NCBI GenBank assembly: GCA_020226215.1
Contig: CM035235.1
Span: 8,383,151-8,447,150 of the forward strand
Length of the DNA: 64,000 nt
Direction: 5' to 3'
From: Sindora glabra
Lineage: Eukaryota; Streptophyta; Magnoliopsida; Fabales; Fabaceae
Positions 24,600 through 37,848 of this stretch are shown here, one piece after another. Both the position numbers and the translations under genes were made by a program. How positions within the stretch are numbered: position 1 is the first letter of the stretch; each line of letters begins with the position of its first letter. A model generated the notes under the pieces. The model made no database searches. It had not been told where the DNA came from and worked only from the letters and a program-made list of their open reading frames with translations.

Positions 24600-25450
24600 G
24601 TGGGGAACAGCATAATGTTTGATCAAAAGGTTCCAAACCCTGTCCTGACTTTGGAAAAAGCAAAGGCAACTCAACAGGAACTCTTGTTAGCTCGATCTAG
24701 TGATGTTATTATGTATCAATCTCATGCAAGTGATAACAAAACTTTTTCTTGGCAATCTCCTCCCCTTGATTCCTATAAAATTAATATTGGTGGAAAATTT
24801 GATTAAAAAAAGGAGATTTAGTGCGATTTCTATTCTTATAAGGGATCACCAAGCTAATTTTGTTGCAGGGCAAGCTCGAAAATCATTGCAAGCTCTCTTC
24901 TCATGGCTGAGGCTGACGCTATGCAGGATTTGGTGTTGTTGTGCCAAAATTTGAATTTAGGAGAATGCATATTTGAGTCAGATAATTTAGAATGCAGATA
25001 ATTGTTACTCCTTCTGTTCCTTTTTAAGTACTGTTTGATTTTTTTTATTTATTATTTTTAGAAATCATGATTATATTTATTAATTTTTAAATATTATTCT
25101 GTTATCTAAATAAATATTTAATAATTTTATTTATCAGTTAACTTTTAATGGAGATATTAATAAATTATAATTTAACTTTTTTAATATTAAAGTTATTTAT
25201 TATCTTTCTTAATCATTGTGTATTGACCTTAAATAATATTTAAAAAAGAATAAAAAAGATATACGGTTAATTCAATTTCTTGCTAATGACATTTTGTTAA
25301 TTTCCTCCGGTTTGGGAAACCGTATTTTTTCAATGGATTTCGAGGGCTCATAATAGAGTTGCTCATCCGGTAGCTACTACCTGTGCTAAAGGAGCTTTGC
25401 CAAGTCTATCAACATTTATTCATCCTTAAAACTGGCAAGACCTCGTATGG
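24600..25450 (+). pseudogene. RNase H-like (RVT_3) pseudogene 1, unit 1
   Basis: The plant RVT_3 pattern is readable across three phases. W-x-S-P-P with YKINIGGKF lies at about 24744-24805. The piece RFSAISILIRDHQANFVAG follows, then AEADAMQDLVLLCQNL and ESDN (24905-24990). After a MITE (25008-25261) comes FQWISRAHNRVAHPVATTC at about 25329-25385. This matches the RNase H fold used at the C-terminus of plant non-LTR reverse transcriptases and related host genes. Frameshifts lie in an A run near 24806 and near 24897. The first catalytic-type Asp is Gly (IGG for the usual DG). It is not functional. Confidence 0.75.
25008..25261. mobile_element. Stowaway-like (Tc1/mariner) MITE in pseudogene 1, unit 1
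   Basis: 254 bp starting CTCCTTCTGTTCCTTTTTAA, typical of the Stowaway terminus, and ending with a decayed inverted form (AAAAAAGAATAAAAAAGAT). It is flanked by TA at 25006-25007 and 25262-25263. It splits the RNase H-like frame between ESDN and the WISRAHN block. The same insertion is present in unit 2 (about 48660-48925), so it predates the duplication. Confidence 0.6.
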
Positions 25451-25672
25451 AAAGATAGGCTTCCTTCGTTGTTGTTATGCCCTCCAAGACATTCTTTAGG
25501 TTTAAGCTTGAAAGTCTTGAAGCAGCTTTGGTTACTGCTATTGTTTTTGTGTCACTTTTGGTTTCTTATAACAAAGTTCAATTGTTGTGATTTGTGGGCC
25601 TCGTGCGGCCATTTCAAGACGCTGTTTGTTGCGGCCGCATTTTTTTCTAATAGCAGTGAAGACTTAATTTGA

Positions 25673-26389
25673 TATAAAGATGGAAATAATTTATTATTAA
25701 AATAATTAATTATATATTATTTATTTTATATCTAATGACATCAATTAATAATTGATTATACATAATTTGTTTTTGTCAAGTAATGTATAAAATAATATTT
25801 TTAATATCAAATTACTAAAAAGGAAAATAACATACATATATCACAATCACTACTATCAACCATGATAACATACCAATTTGAATGTACCCAGTAATAACTG
25901 AGAAGCAGGGAAAAGGTTTCAACTTATTGCTCCAATGACTTTTCACATGTCAAATAAAATTTTTATACAACTATTAATTTACAATGCTTTTGCAGAGTTA
26001 CTATCTAAAATCGAATTCACCTAGAAAGCACTAAGAAGAGTACCACCTTCGGATATTCTAAAAGAATAAAGCAGGGAAAATTATCCAAATTCCCTTTAAA
26101 AATAAACGTATTGAGTTGGATTTACATGCTTAAATCATATACGAATTTCATTGCTTATTAACACTCCAGTTGCAACAATAGCAAGTGCAAAGATAGGGCG
26201 CTCTCTCAAAGGAAAAACTAATTCCATGGGGTCCTTGCAAGAATCAGAAAAGACAGTTTGTCAATTATTAAAAACTGGCCTTTTTAAGTTAATAATCATA
26301 AAAGGATACGATGTATAACCGTGAGAAATATCTTTAACACTATTTCCATTCATATTTTGTAAGTAATAAGATTTTTTTGATATCATAGT
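25673..26389. other. Non-coding stretch shared with unit 2
   Basis: Aligns to 49350-50690, but unit 2 has about 550 extra bases (about 49531-50088). The block from 25850 to 26320 is less AT-rich and could be a degraded exon or 3' UTR on the minus strand. I cannot identify it. Confidence 0.35.
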
Positions 26390-28196
<1,807 letters not shown>

Positions 28197-29280
28197 GTGT
28201 AAATGTGTGCACGCGCGCGTTGTGGGGGGCTTTCCTTTGTCCAAAAACCAAAACTCATGAAGATAGATCAGGATACGAAATTAGAAGAATCCAAAGAACA
28301 ACTAGTCTTGCTTACTCTGGACTCAACATCTAGATTTTGCCAATAACCAAGAGTGACTAGAACATTATTTTGGTTAATGAAGAAGCAAGTTTTTTTTTAA
28401 CCTGGTCCTTATTTAAATTTTATTTTCAATTTGATTTTTGGAAGATTTAATTTGATTCAATTAAAATTTTCTAATCTTCTAACATTAATATTTTTCAACA
28501 AAATTGAAAACATAAAAACTTAAAATCTTATGCAACACCATCCAATACTTATTTAACACTCTTTATATTTTGTCTCAACTATATAATTTTAATTTAAGAA
28601 TAAAAATACATAATAATCACTTTAAGTACATCAATTCTTATCATTTATTATAATATTGTATTGATTTAATTATTAAGATACTTACTCTTATGTAAGTCAT
28701 ATTTAGTATCCATGCAAACAATAAATGGCTTCAAATCAAATTTTGAATTTTCATATTATTATTTTAGTAAGTATAGTGTGAGGTACATGAAGATAATTTA
28801 ATTAAGAAGAATTGAATTTATTAAAGACTAAATTAAAAATAAAAATTAAATTGACAAAATTTACATCTGCAAGAAACCAAAATAATATTTTAGTTATTGA
28901 AAAATGTGTTTGGGGAAAAATCTTTATCCAACGCAGATAGACTGTGTTCAAATCAACTTAGAGTTTAAGAACAATGATCCTCTTTATAGCATGTAATAAT
29001 TTAGATCTAATTAAATAATCACTTTAATTTGGTCATAATTGTTTATATTTTAATTAAATTATTGAACAAAAATTCAAAATAAATTAAGCCTAACGTTCTC
29101 AGGATTCGTGCTTATAAAATATTTAAACCTGAAAACAGCCCACTATCAAACAGTATCATTACTGCACTATCAGTAAATTCAGTTCCTAACGAAGGCTCCT
29201 GCTACAAAGAGCTCCTGGGTTTCTTACTCCAAGAGAGACCCCTCAGCTGCGAAAATATATGACAGTCAACGCAGGGGTGT
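28197..29280. repeat. R module, second copy in unit 1
   Basis: Tandem partner of 26390-28196. It begins with a short alternating GTGTGCACGCGCGCG stretch and GGGGGG near 28205-28232, then repeats the ATGAAGATAGATCAGGATA, GCCAATAACCAAGAGTGACT and CTATCAAACAGTATCATT landmarks. Confidence 0.6.
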
Positions 29281-30639
29281 AACTAGAAAAATATTTTAGG
29301 GGTCAACCAAATATATATGTGTTATTAACAAAACAATTTAAACTTAAAATAAAACTAAAAAATATTAAGTTATATATTAAAAAATTAAAATTAATTTATT
29401 TTAACATTATATATAGTTTTATTCATCTATAAATTACATAAATATATTTCATAAGTGTCAAATTGATTATTTGTAAATATATGTAGTTAACCAGTTTAAA
29501 ATTTTTAAAATAAGTATTTAAGTCAAAATTTAAAAAAATAAACAACATAATAAATTATTTTAAATTTAATTAAAAATTACTTTTTTGAGTAAAAATTAAA
29601 GAAATTACCTTTGAGTGATGGAGTCATTAATAATAAATCTGTTGTTTCTTCTTTTTTGTTTTTGTAATGATAGGAGTGATTACCCTCCATTATCTAATTC
29701 AAGATTTTAGTTTAAATATAAAGATAACTCGCCTTCCATTTTATTTGGCACATTTGATGATGCCATGATTCTTTTTGAAGGACTTGCCTCTTTTAATACC
29801 TCTAATATTATGTATTAACAAGTCCTTTGACAAGACTTCTTCTAAATATAAGACTTACTGATATATAAAAGTAGAGATGTTAAAGGAAGCAATTCCTTTG
29901 ACAAGAATCCTATCATCTCCACATGTGCTATGGAAGATGGAAGGTGAGTTCTCTTTAAATTTGATTGATACTAATACATTGCTAATGGAAGCAAATGTGT
30001 TGCTTAGACTTGTAATATTGAATACAACGATCTATATTTTCCAACTTAGAACCCTCTAAAAATATGAAAAAATAGGTAAAATTCTTCATTAGAATTAAAA
30101 TCAAGGGTTACCTATTCATTGTAGGGATGACAAAAATTCGTGTAAAGGTGCCATATCAAAGAATTATGACTAGAGGATAATTCCAAATGTATATTTTCAT
30201 TTCTAGTGCATATTTATAGTAAATAACAAGTTTATTGTTTATTGAAAACTATAGTATTTTTGGTGTATATGTTGATGTAATAATATGAAAATAAATAATA
30301 TTATAGAATATATTTTTGTAATAAATTGCATCCTTTTTCATTTGTTTTTACATTTACATTATATCTATTGTTATTTTTATTTGCTTAATTGTAAAAGAGA
30401 AATATTATAATGCAATTTTAATTTATTTTATTGATTTCACTTGGAACAAATTCATTTAAAAAAAATTGACTAGTTCAAAAAAAGATGTTGATGTTTTTAT
30501 GCAATTTACTCTTAAGTTATAAAATTGTTACTTCAAAGAGTATGGAAAAAGTTCACCAAACAAAAGATATTAATTTTTTAGTTAACCAATATTAAAGTAT
30601 TATAATGTCAATTTTTATTTAATAACTACTATTAAACAT
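29281..30639. other. AT-rich spacer shared with unit 2
   Basis: Aligns to 52735-53280 and 54780-55460 in pieces, reflecting rearrangement between tandem R modules. The 60-codon frame at 29877-30059 has no counterpart of note. No gene. Confidence 0.4.
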
Positions 30640-31740
30640 TTTTTTAATAGGATGATGAGTCTTATTATAGTTAGTGATATTTTTTAGACTTAACTAATAT
30701 CTAATATTCAACATAGTTTATTTGAATTACCTTTGGATGTCAATGTTTTTTAGTAACTCAAATGGAAACTTCTACCTCTCAACACAACTTGAAAATAAAA
30801 AGAATAAAACTTTGGGCGAGTTGAATACAAAAAGAGTGAAAAACTAATGCCATTTGTAAATTTTATCCCAAAGTTTTTTTATCCTTAAAATGATTTCCAT
30901 CCAATGATGTATGCTCACCTTCCAACTTTGAGGTGATTCTCTATGATTTTGCATTTATGCTTATCCATTGTTTTGCAGCACTAAAACTTTGTTAGCTTAT
31001 CATTAAATATGCAAGGTTTAGTACTCCCTGGAAAAACATAAAATATAAATGTAAAGATTTGTTTAATTTTTGTGTTTGTTCTTACAATTTGGTTTTTGAT
31101 TTCATAATTAATTATATTTTGTTACCTATCATTTTAATGCAACTTTTACAAGTTTCTATAGATAAGAAATTTAATTTTATTTATCTTCTTTGATATTTGG
31201 TAGTATTATCTATTGTTTGTTTATAAGAAAAGTGTAACATCATACATCTAATTTTAATGAATACTTATGGCATTTGAAGGTATTATGTTCAAGAGTTCTT
31301 TTTAAGGGAGTGCAAATCCTGCATATTAAGCAATGAGTAGGGTATTGGATATAACTTTTTATCATTTTTAAACTTTTGTTATTTAACTTATTGTTTAATA
31401 TTGTTGAAATTGAAATTTTATAGTGTCACAGGAAATATTAGTTTATATTTCTAGTTATGGTATTTTGTAAGGAGGAATAATAGACGAAAATGAGGGATCA
31501 AAGAGGGAAGAACAAGGAGAGTGAGTATTGGTTGAGAGGGGAAAAATATCATGTTAGTTATATAAAGAAACTAAAGTGGTATTACATATATTACATGCCA
31601 ATTTTTTGATAAAAAATGGATGCGCAATGTTATTTTTCATGATGCTTTGAAAGAAATGACATTGGTTGTTTTCAATATAATAACTGATGTTATTATTATT
31701 TACAACGATTATGGACCCATCATTGAAACTAATGTATAAT
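30640..31740 (-). repeat. SpacerAlpha repeat copy, inverted (unit 1, part B)
   Basis: Reverse complement of the 1900-2960 type. Landmarks are TTGTTACCTATCATTTTAAT at 31118 and GGGAAGAACAAGGAG near 31505 (reverse of the CT-rich block). It ends just before RNase H-like pseudogene 2 and may have truncated it. Confidence 0.6.
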
Positions 31741-31789
31741 GACAGTGAATTAGATATCGGTTGAAAATTGATTTGTAACCCTCTCAAAA

Positions 31790-32190
31790 TTCAGCTTCTA
31801 TTCAGCTTCTATTCACAATTCCATAGTAGTGGAAATAGTGAAGAAATGGTTTTGGGAATGTGGTATGAGAATTTTAATTGTGCCTGTACTCTGAATATGG
31901 AGCTATTAGCTACCCATAAGGAACTATTTGTGGCTAATAATTTTCATCATAGGCAAGTCCAAGTTGGAAGTGATTCAAAAATTGCTTTTGAGCCTATGTT
32001 GGGAGCTACAGTGTGCCCATGGCAGAATATAGTGGTTTTTGAACTAGTCAAGTTTTTGTTTCAGTCAATTTCTAATGTGTCTTTGTGTTGGTGTTCTTGA
32101 ACATGTAATGGGATGCTACCTGAGGCAACTAAATGGGTTGAGCGTGTAATTCATATCAGGTTGGGTAGTTTATCTCACATTCCTCCCTGA
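31790..32190 (+). pseudogene. RNase H-like (RVT_3) pseudogene 2, unit 1
   Basis: One frame (within 31768-32100, then past a stop) shows the second half of an RVT_3 domain: EEMVLGMWY, MELLATHKELFVAN (the E-x3-A helix), VQVGSDSKIAFE (the S-D-S strand), then CS-stop-TCNGMLPEATKWVERV, where family members read R-x2-N-x-x-AH-x-A. The AH is ML here and the Arg codon is TGA. The N-terminal strand with the first Asp is missing, next to an inverted SpacerAlpha copy. Not functional. Confidence 0.6.
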
Positions 32191-33626
32191 TTGTGAATGT
32201 TGTACTTTATAATATTGCTCATCCTCACTATTGATAAAATTTCATTTTAGTAGCCGAAAAAAACTTAACTAATAATAATACCAACAATTATTTAGTTTAG
32301 GAGAAGCATGCTAAGTCTTAAGACATTTCATATTTAATAAAAGGTTTTAAGTTTGATAATTGGAAACGTCTTTATTAGGAGATGTTTATTAATTACTATC
32401 TAAATAAAAATTACTTTCATCCATGATAAAAAAAAGATATGAACAATGGTGAAGCTAGAAGCCCAAAAGATAAAATTTAGAGGAGATGAGATATAATTTA
32501 TTAAAGATTTTAATAAATTTTTTAAAAAATTTATAGGATTATATGTGATTTTTTTAAAAAAAATATTCAAATTCATTGGGCAAAATTTGTAAAGCCACCC
32601 CAAAACGAAGAAAAAAAGATACACACACACACACATTATTTATTAAATGTTTTAATAATTTTTTTAAAAAAAATTCATAGGATTATATTTGATTTTTTTA
32701 AAAAAAAACCTTCATATTCATTGGGCAAAATTTGTAAAGCCACCCCAAAACAAAGAAAAAAGGGCACATACACACAATGATGCACCGCACCAACCCATCA
32801 ATTGGATGGCCATTATAATGATAGGTTTACTGTAACTATCGGACTCCACTCTTGTGCTTTTCATTGACTGTTCATTCGGATACGTTTTATCATTGTATCG
32901 CGCGATAGAGTAATCATAATCATTTTTGTATAGAAATTATGTAAAAAAATTTTGGATAGAGCCACGTTTGTTGGAATAAAAATAATAATACAATTATTTA
33001 AAAATTAATTATATTTATAACATCGCATATTTATTTGTATTAAATTAATATATGTTGTTCAATAAACTAAAAGAAGAAAGATAAATTTTCAAAAATTAAT
33101 AAATTATACATTATTTATGAAATTATCAAAGAAACTTTTTAGTAAAATAATGCACTAAATGTCTCTAAAAGTGAACTAGCTTATTAACAAAAATAAATTA
33201 TTAATTAAATTATTTATTATATCAAATACGTTCACAGCGTATCTTATATAATGATTTCAGTTACGAAGTAGAGAATTCACTATCATTCTTCATTAAAAAA
33301 TACTGATATAACTTATAAATTTTTTATATAAAGTTTTACAATCTTTTAAATAAAAATTATAATTTTTATATAATTGTTAAATATTTTTATATTGCAAATA
33401 TAATTATTATATTGTAAGTTTTTTATGATAAAGTTGCATACTTCATGTAAATTTATACTTTTTCTAAATAAGATCATGGGCTTCATTTGTGTGGTATGGG
33501 AAATAAAACTTAACCTAGTAAAAATTTAACCATTGCTTATTTATATAGAAAAAATCAAAACGAAATTAGGGGAAGGAGTAAAAATAAAATAAAATTTCCC
33601 TTTGCTTTTGCTTGGTTCTAGGTCAG
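32191..33626. other. AT-rich spacer with a 125-bp tandem duplication
   Basis: Two copies of a segment containing TTCATTGGGCAAAATTTGTA and AAGCCACCCCAAAAC lie at about 32497-32620 and 32640-32775, followed by ACACAC. The second copy leads into a conserved GC-richer block (32775-32930). No gene is established. Confidence 0.5.
32770..32930 (-). other. Coding-like block of unknown identity, unit 1
   Basis: On the minus strand an open stretch of about 50 codons includes RYNDKTYPNEQSM and RVESDSYSKPI, then MAIQLMGWCGA. It matches 57530-57663 in unit 2 in the same phase. It stands out from the AT-rich flanks by composition. Its function and family are unknown. Substitutions between copies are not biased to silent sites, so it is probably a fossil. 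Confidence 0.25.
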
Positions 33627-33636
33627 AAAGAGTTAA

Positions 33637-33944
33637 GCTGATGCAAGTTATTGGCTCAATTGAATATAAGGAAATAAAATTTTTGTAATCTCTGTTGTTC
33701 ATAAGTTTGAATTTCCCTCAATGTTAGTCGCTCTACTTGGTGAACAACTATCTGCAAGGAGGTCTCCTAGCACTCATGGATTAGTTGAGATGCTGTCTTT
33801 TGGTCTAACTGAGTCCAATTGGGTTTATTAGTAACCTCTAAGTAGGTCTCTGCCAATAGTTCTAGCATGTAATTGGCATCATTGTCAGTAAGATTTTGAG
33901 AATTTCTCCTCCTTATCATTCTTAGTTAGAAAAAAAAAGGTAGA
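33637..33944 (+). mobile_element. tRNA-derived SINE, unit 1
   Basis: 308 bp flanked by the perfect 10-bp target duplication AAAGAGTTAA (33627-33636 and 33945-33954). The head has a pol III A-box-like TGGCTCAATTG at 33652-33662 and a B-box-like AGTTTGAATTTCC at 33704-33716. The tail ends in an A-rich run. The unit 2 copy at 58379-58683 sits at the same place, so insertion predates the duplication. Confidence 0.75.
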
Positions 33945-33954
33945 AAAGAGTTAA

Positions 33955-36380
33955 TTAGAAAAGAAAAGAAGTTAGAAAAAAAAAGGTTTGGAGCCCCATT
34001 TTAATTTCAATAGAAAACATTGATAGAAAAAGAATCGGAAATAATTTAATTCAAAATTGCCCTCATCCTTTTTTTTATTAACTTATTTCAATAAAATTAC
34101 GTTTGAGAATAAAACTATCATTTAGCAAAATTTTATGTTATTTTCATTTATTTTTTATTTAAATAAATAAAGAAAAGTTATTTTTATTTTTCTTATTTTC
34201 TTCTCATTTAAAAAAATATTTTTATTCTCATTTTTTATTTTTTTCCTTTTTGTATCCAAGCAAAGGTTATTTTTTTAGGAAACAACAACCTACTGAACTG
34301 AAGATCAAATTGCATTTGACGGGAGAGTCCAAGCCCTAAGTTCTATTTCGATGGTCCCATAAAATAATGACTAAACTATAAAAATAGAAAATAAAAAATT
34401 TATAATATTCATGACCATTTTATTGCTCTTAATGAAGTCTTTCTTTTTTAATCTGGTCGTCCTTTTTGGTCAGCTGAGATCAATCCAAAAATTTTAACTT
34501 AAGCAGAGCAATATACATAATAAAAAAAGTAAAAATTTAACTATTAGAAGAATAAATATAATATTTTCATATGTATAATAGTGTATAATAAATGAAATTT
34601 CAAATGTTTTAAACCACAATTTTTTTCTCATATGTATATATATCCACATTCTTACATAAAGTCAATAACATTCAATTTTTTTAAGTAGACAAAAAATATC
34701 TTAATTACAAAAAGTAAAAATTAAGGGCATTTAAATAATTGTAATGAGAAATTTTAAATTTGAAATATTTAAATCAATTCTACTCATTTTTTCATACTTT
34801 CACAATAAATGCACTCATTAATTTAAAAGTTTTTTTGTGATGATAAATTGACTTTAATATCATTTATAATTTTATTATTATTAAATTATAGTATAATTTA
34901 TTTTTCAATTTAAAGAGTAAAAGTTACTAACTTTCATAGAAATTTAGAAGTTACCGATCTCCATATATATAAAATAAAAAATTGAATAATTTAACAGAAA
35001 AATTTAAATTTAAATATTTAAATCAATGACAATCACTCTTTCTCATCACCCTCGCTGATAATTTCCTCAATTATTGTGCATTTTGAGAGCAATTTAAAGA
35101 TTGAACCGACTTCTAAAGCATCTATGAAAACTCTCACTTTTTAATCTTTAACTCAATCATATGATTAACACTGATTAAAATTCTCACTTTTTAATCTTTA
35201 TCTGATTGATTGTAATCATAAAGGAATTCAAATCCAATTTAATTGTGAATAAATTCATAATGAAATGTAGCATTTTTTTTTAATTACAAACGTTGGTGAC
35301 CCATTTAAAAGTGTGAAACTCATTTTAGAAGTCATTTGCTTTGTGCAAATATTACGAGAAATGTAACTTTTTGGAAGGAAACAAATATTTCAATTATTTA
35401 GTTGGCCACTAATTGTTAAAATAAAGAAAATAAAGAAAGTACAACTTCCCATAATTTATAAAAAGTTGCTTACTTACAATTTTCAGTAAGAACTTCTTAT
35501 TTTATTTATAAACAGAAAAACAAAATTATCTGAGTTTAATTTATCAAATGACGGTGTATCTTTTGAAAATTATAATAAATATTTATTGATGGCAATTAAT
35601 TACAAAATATAAATACTTATTCAAATATAATTATTTTATTAAGTATATGGTAAATAGAATAAGCATTATATGAAATTATAGAAAATAAAAAAAATTAAAT
35701 ATTATATCTTAAATATAAATATTATTATAATAATAGAAATTTAGTTCCAAATATAATTATATTTATTTATTTATATATTATATCATATTATTTATTATTT
35801 TATATTTATTAACTTTATCATTTATTATTTTTAATATTCAATTATAAAAAATAGATATTTTTATCTACTTTATATAAATTTGATTATATTAACTACTTAA
35901 TTAATATTTTTCTGTATATTCTATTTCAATTATCTTAAGATAATTTAATATACACACAAGTAAGACATCTTATTTTTTTAAAATATATTCTATATTTTTA
36001 TAGTATATTAAAAAATAAAAAATAACAATTTTTAAAAATTATAATGGCAAGAATTGGAAATATGACAAAAAATAATTAAAATATTTCAGTACTGCTCATT
36101 TTTCATATTTCAATTTTAAAAGATTTATTACTTATTCTGATAATACTTTCTAAAAAAATTCAGGGAAAAGTATCATTCAAATAATTTTGAAAAATTTTTA
36201 AAAAAATTACGAGAGAATTTATTTTCTAAAAAATTTAACTTCTTAAAAAAATTGTTTTTTGTGCAAATTAAATCACTCCAAGATTTTATAATTGTATAAG
36301 AATAATCTAGATGAAGTGTGTTCACGTTTTTTTTCAGGTCCATGCAATTAGTGTACACACTTCAATAATGCAGACAGATC
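33955..36380. other. AT-rich upstream region of UGT 1
   Basis: About 2.4 kb with no gene, aligned throughout to 58694-61090 in unit 2. It will include distal promoter sequence but I can assign no element reliably. Confidence 0.5.
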
Positions 36381-36387
36381 GTGGCAC

Positions 36388-36428
36388 GCCGCCTGCCTAC
36401 CATTACTCGCGAGAAAAGTAGAAGTCAA
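36388..36428 (+). promoter_or_regulatory. Proximal promoter motifs of UGT 1
   Basis: A GCC-box core GCCGCC (36388-36393, ERF type) and GTCAAC (36424-36429). The latter contains the reverse W-box core GTCAA (WRKY type) and overlaps CAACGG, a MYB-type core. All are kept in unit 2. Such short motifs also occur by chance, so stress or defence regulation is only suggested. Confidence 0.35.
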
Positions 36429-36440
36429 CGGTAGTTTGCA

Positions 36441-36446
36441 TATAAA
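36441..36446 (+). promoter_or_regulatory. TATA box of UGT 1
   Basis: TATAAA lies 43 bp before the ATG at 36484. It implies a very short 5' UTR and argues against the upstream in-frame ATG at 36436, which precedes the TATA box. Confidence 0.65.
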
Positions 36447-36483
36447 CCTAGAAGTATCTGTAGCTTGCAAACCAGTCACGACC

Positions 36484-37848
36484 ATGACAGAAATTCTTCC
36501 CAAGAAGCTCCACATTGCCGTGTTCCCATGGCTAGCCTTTGGCCACTTACCTCCATTCTTTGAGCTTTCCAAACTCATAGCTCAAAAGGGTCATCGAATT
36601 TCTTTCATTTCAACGCCAAGAAACCTCCGGCGTCTCTCAGAAATCCCTCCAAATCTTCAGTCTCTCATAAGTATGGTTGAAATCCCACTGCCCCATGTGG
36701 AAAATCTGCCTGAAAATGCAGAGGCTACCACGGACATACCACCCCACGTTGTACCATATCTCAAGAAGGCTTTTGATGGCCTTGAAGAACCTTTAGTTAG
36801 GTTTCTAGAAAAATCTAGACCAGATTGGATTATATATGACTTTGCACCATACTGGTTGCCACCAATTAGCACTAAGCTTGGTATCACAGGCATATGGTTC
36901 AACATATACAGTGCCTTTGGTATTTCACACTATATTAGTACACTGGTTTTCAAGGAAAAATCCTCTGAAGTACATCTTAAACCCTTTGAGGAGAAGATAA
37001 ATTTCGACCTTTACATTGAAAGAAATGAATCCGGAGTCTCGGATGTTTTCCGAGTCCAAGAAATCCTTCGTGGAGTAGATGTTGTCGCCATTAGAAGTTG
37101 CAGCGAGATTGAAAGTGATTCTTTGTCATTTCTTGAGAAACTCTGCAAAAAACCAGTAATTCCAACTGGTTTATTACCCCCCTCTCTAAATTTCTCTGAA
37201 GACGGAGACGATGAAAACTGGGGCAAGATTGTTGGGTGGCTTGACAAACAAGAAAAGAATTCAGTGGTTTACGTAGCATTTGGAAGTGAAGTGGCGCTAA
37301 GTAAAGAAGAAATCACAGAAATAGCCATGGGATTAGATCTATCTAATTTGTCCTATTTTTGGACGCTAAAGAAGCAAAATAGCCCTTCCGGCTGCACCGA
37401 GCCGGCGGAGCTGCTGGAATTGTCCGAGCAACCATCGAATGGCCGCGGCTTTGTGTGGACGACATGGGCGCCTCAGCTAAGGATTCTGGGACACGAATCT
37501 ATTGGGGGATTCTTGACTCACTGTGGATGGAGTTCAGTGATAGAAAGCCTTCAATTCGGATGTCCACTAATTATGTTACCTTTCCAGAGTGACCAAGGGT
37601 TAATTGCTAGGCGTATGGAGGATAAAAAGGTGGGAATTATGGTTCCAAGAAATGCGGAAGATGGAAAGTTCACAAGGGATTTAGTGGCTAAGTCACTGAG
37701 ATCAGTGATATTAGAAGGAGAAGGTAAAGTTTACAGAAATGAAGCTGAGAAGATGAGCAAGATATTTAGTGATAGAGAGTTACATCTGAAGTACATAGAT
37801 AAGTTTGTTGAGTATATGGAAACCCAAAGGCTCGAATCTGAGGATTAG
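36484..37848 (+). CDS. UDP-glycosyltransferase, UGT91-like (copy 1)
   Basis: 454 residues, no intron, usual length for plant family 1 UGTs. It transfers sugar from a UDP-sugar to a small-molecule acceptor in the cytosol. UGT91-like enzymes often extend an existing glycoside (flavonoid or terpenoid) with rhamnose, glucose or xylose. The N-terminal GT-B half carries FPWLAFGHLPPF with catalytic His21, and its partner Asp119 in IIYDFAPYW. The C-terminal PSPG box runs from W328 (WAPQLRILGHES) through HCGWSS (347-351) to Q371, exactly 44 residues. There is no signal peptide or membrane anchor. The start at 36484 rather than 36436 follows from the TATA position and the family N-terminus. Its paralogue 24.7 kb downstream is about 90 percent identical (44 differences by hand count), none in residues 1-98. 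Donor and acceptor are unknown. Confidence 0.95.
   Translation: MTEILPKKLHIAVFPWLAFGHLPPFFELSKLIAQKGHRISFISTPRNLRRLSEIPPNLQSLISMVEIPLPHVENLPENAEATTDIPPHVVPYLKKAFDGLEEPLVRFLEKSRPDWIIYDFAPYWLPPISTKLGITGIWFNIYSAFGISHYISTLVFKEKSSEVHLKPFEEKINFDLYIERNESGVSDVFRVQEILRGVDVVAIRSCSEIESDSLSFLEKLCKKPVIPTGLLPPSLNFSEDGDDENWGKIVGWLDKQEKNSVVYVAFGSEVALSKEEITEIAMGLDLSNLSYFWTLKKQNSPSGCTEPAELLELSEQPSNGRGFVWTTWAPQLRILGHESIGGFLTHCGWSSVIESLQFGCPLIMLPFQSDQGLIARRMEDKKVGIMVPRNAEDGKFTRDLVAKSLRSVILEGEGKVYRNEAEKMSKIFSDRELHLKYIDKFVEYMETQRLESED

Noticed and set aside
29877..30059. 60-codon plus-strand frame
   Set aside because: Not conserved as an open frame at the corresponding place in unit 2 and no motif.
36436..36483. 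In-frame upstream ATG extending UGT 1 by 16 residues
   Set aside because: It lies before the TATA box at 36441, and the family N-terminus fits the ATG at 36484.
36348..37279. Minus-strand frames of 62-82 codons opposite UGT 1, also 61060-61991 opposite UGT 2
   Set aside because: They mirror the codon structure of the sense gene. No motif or independent conservation.
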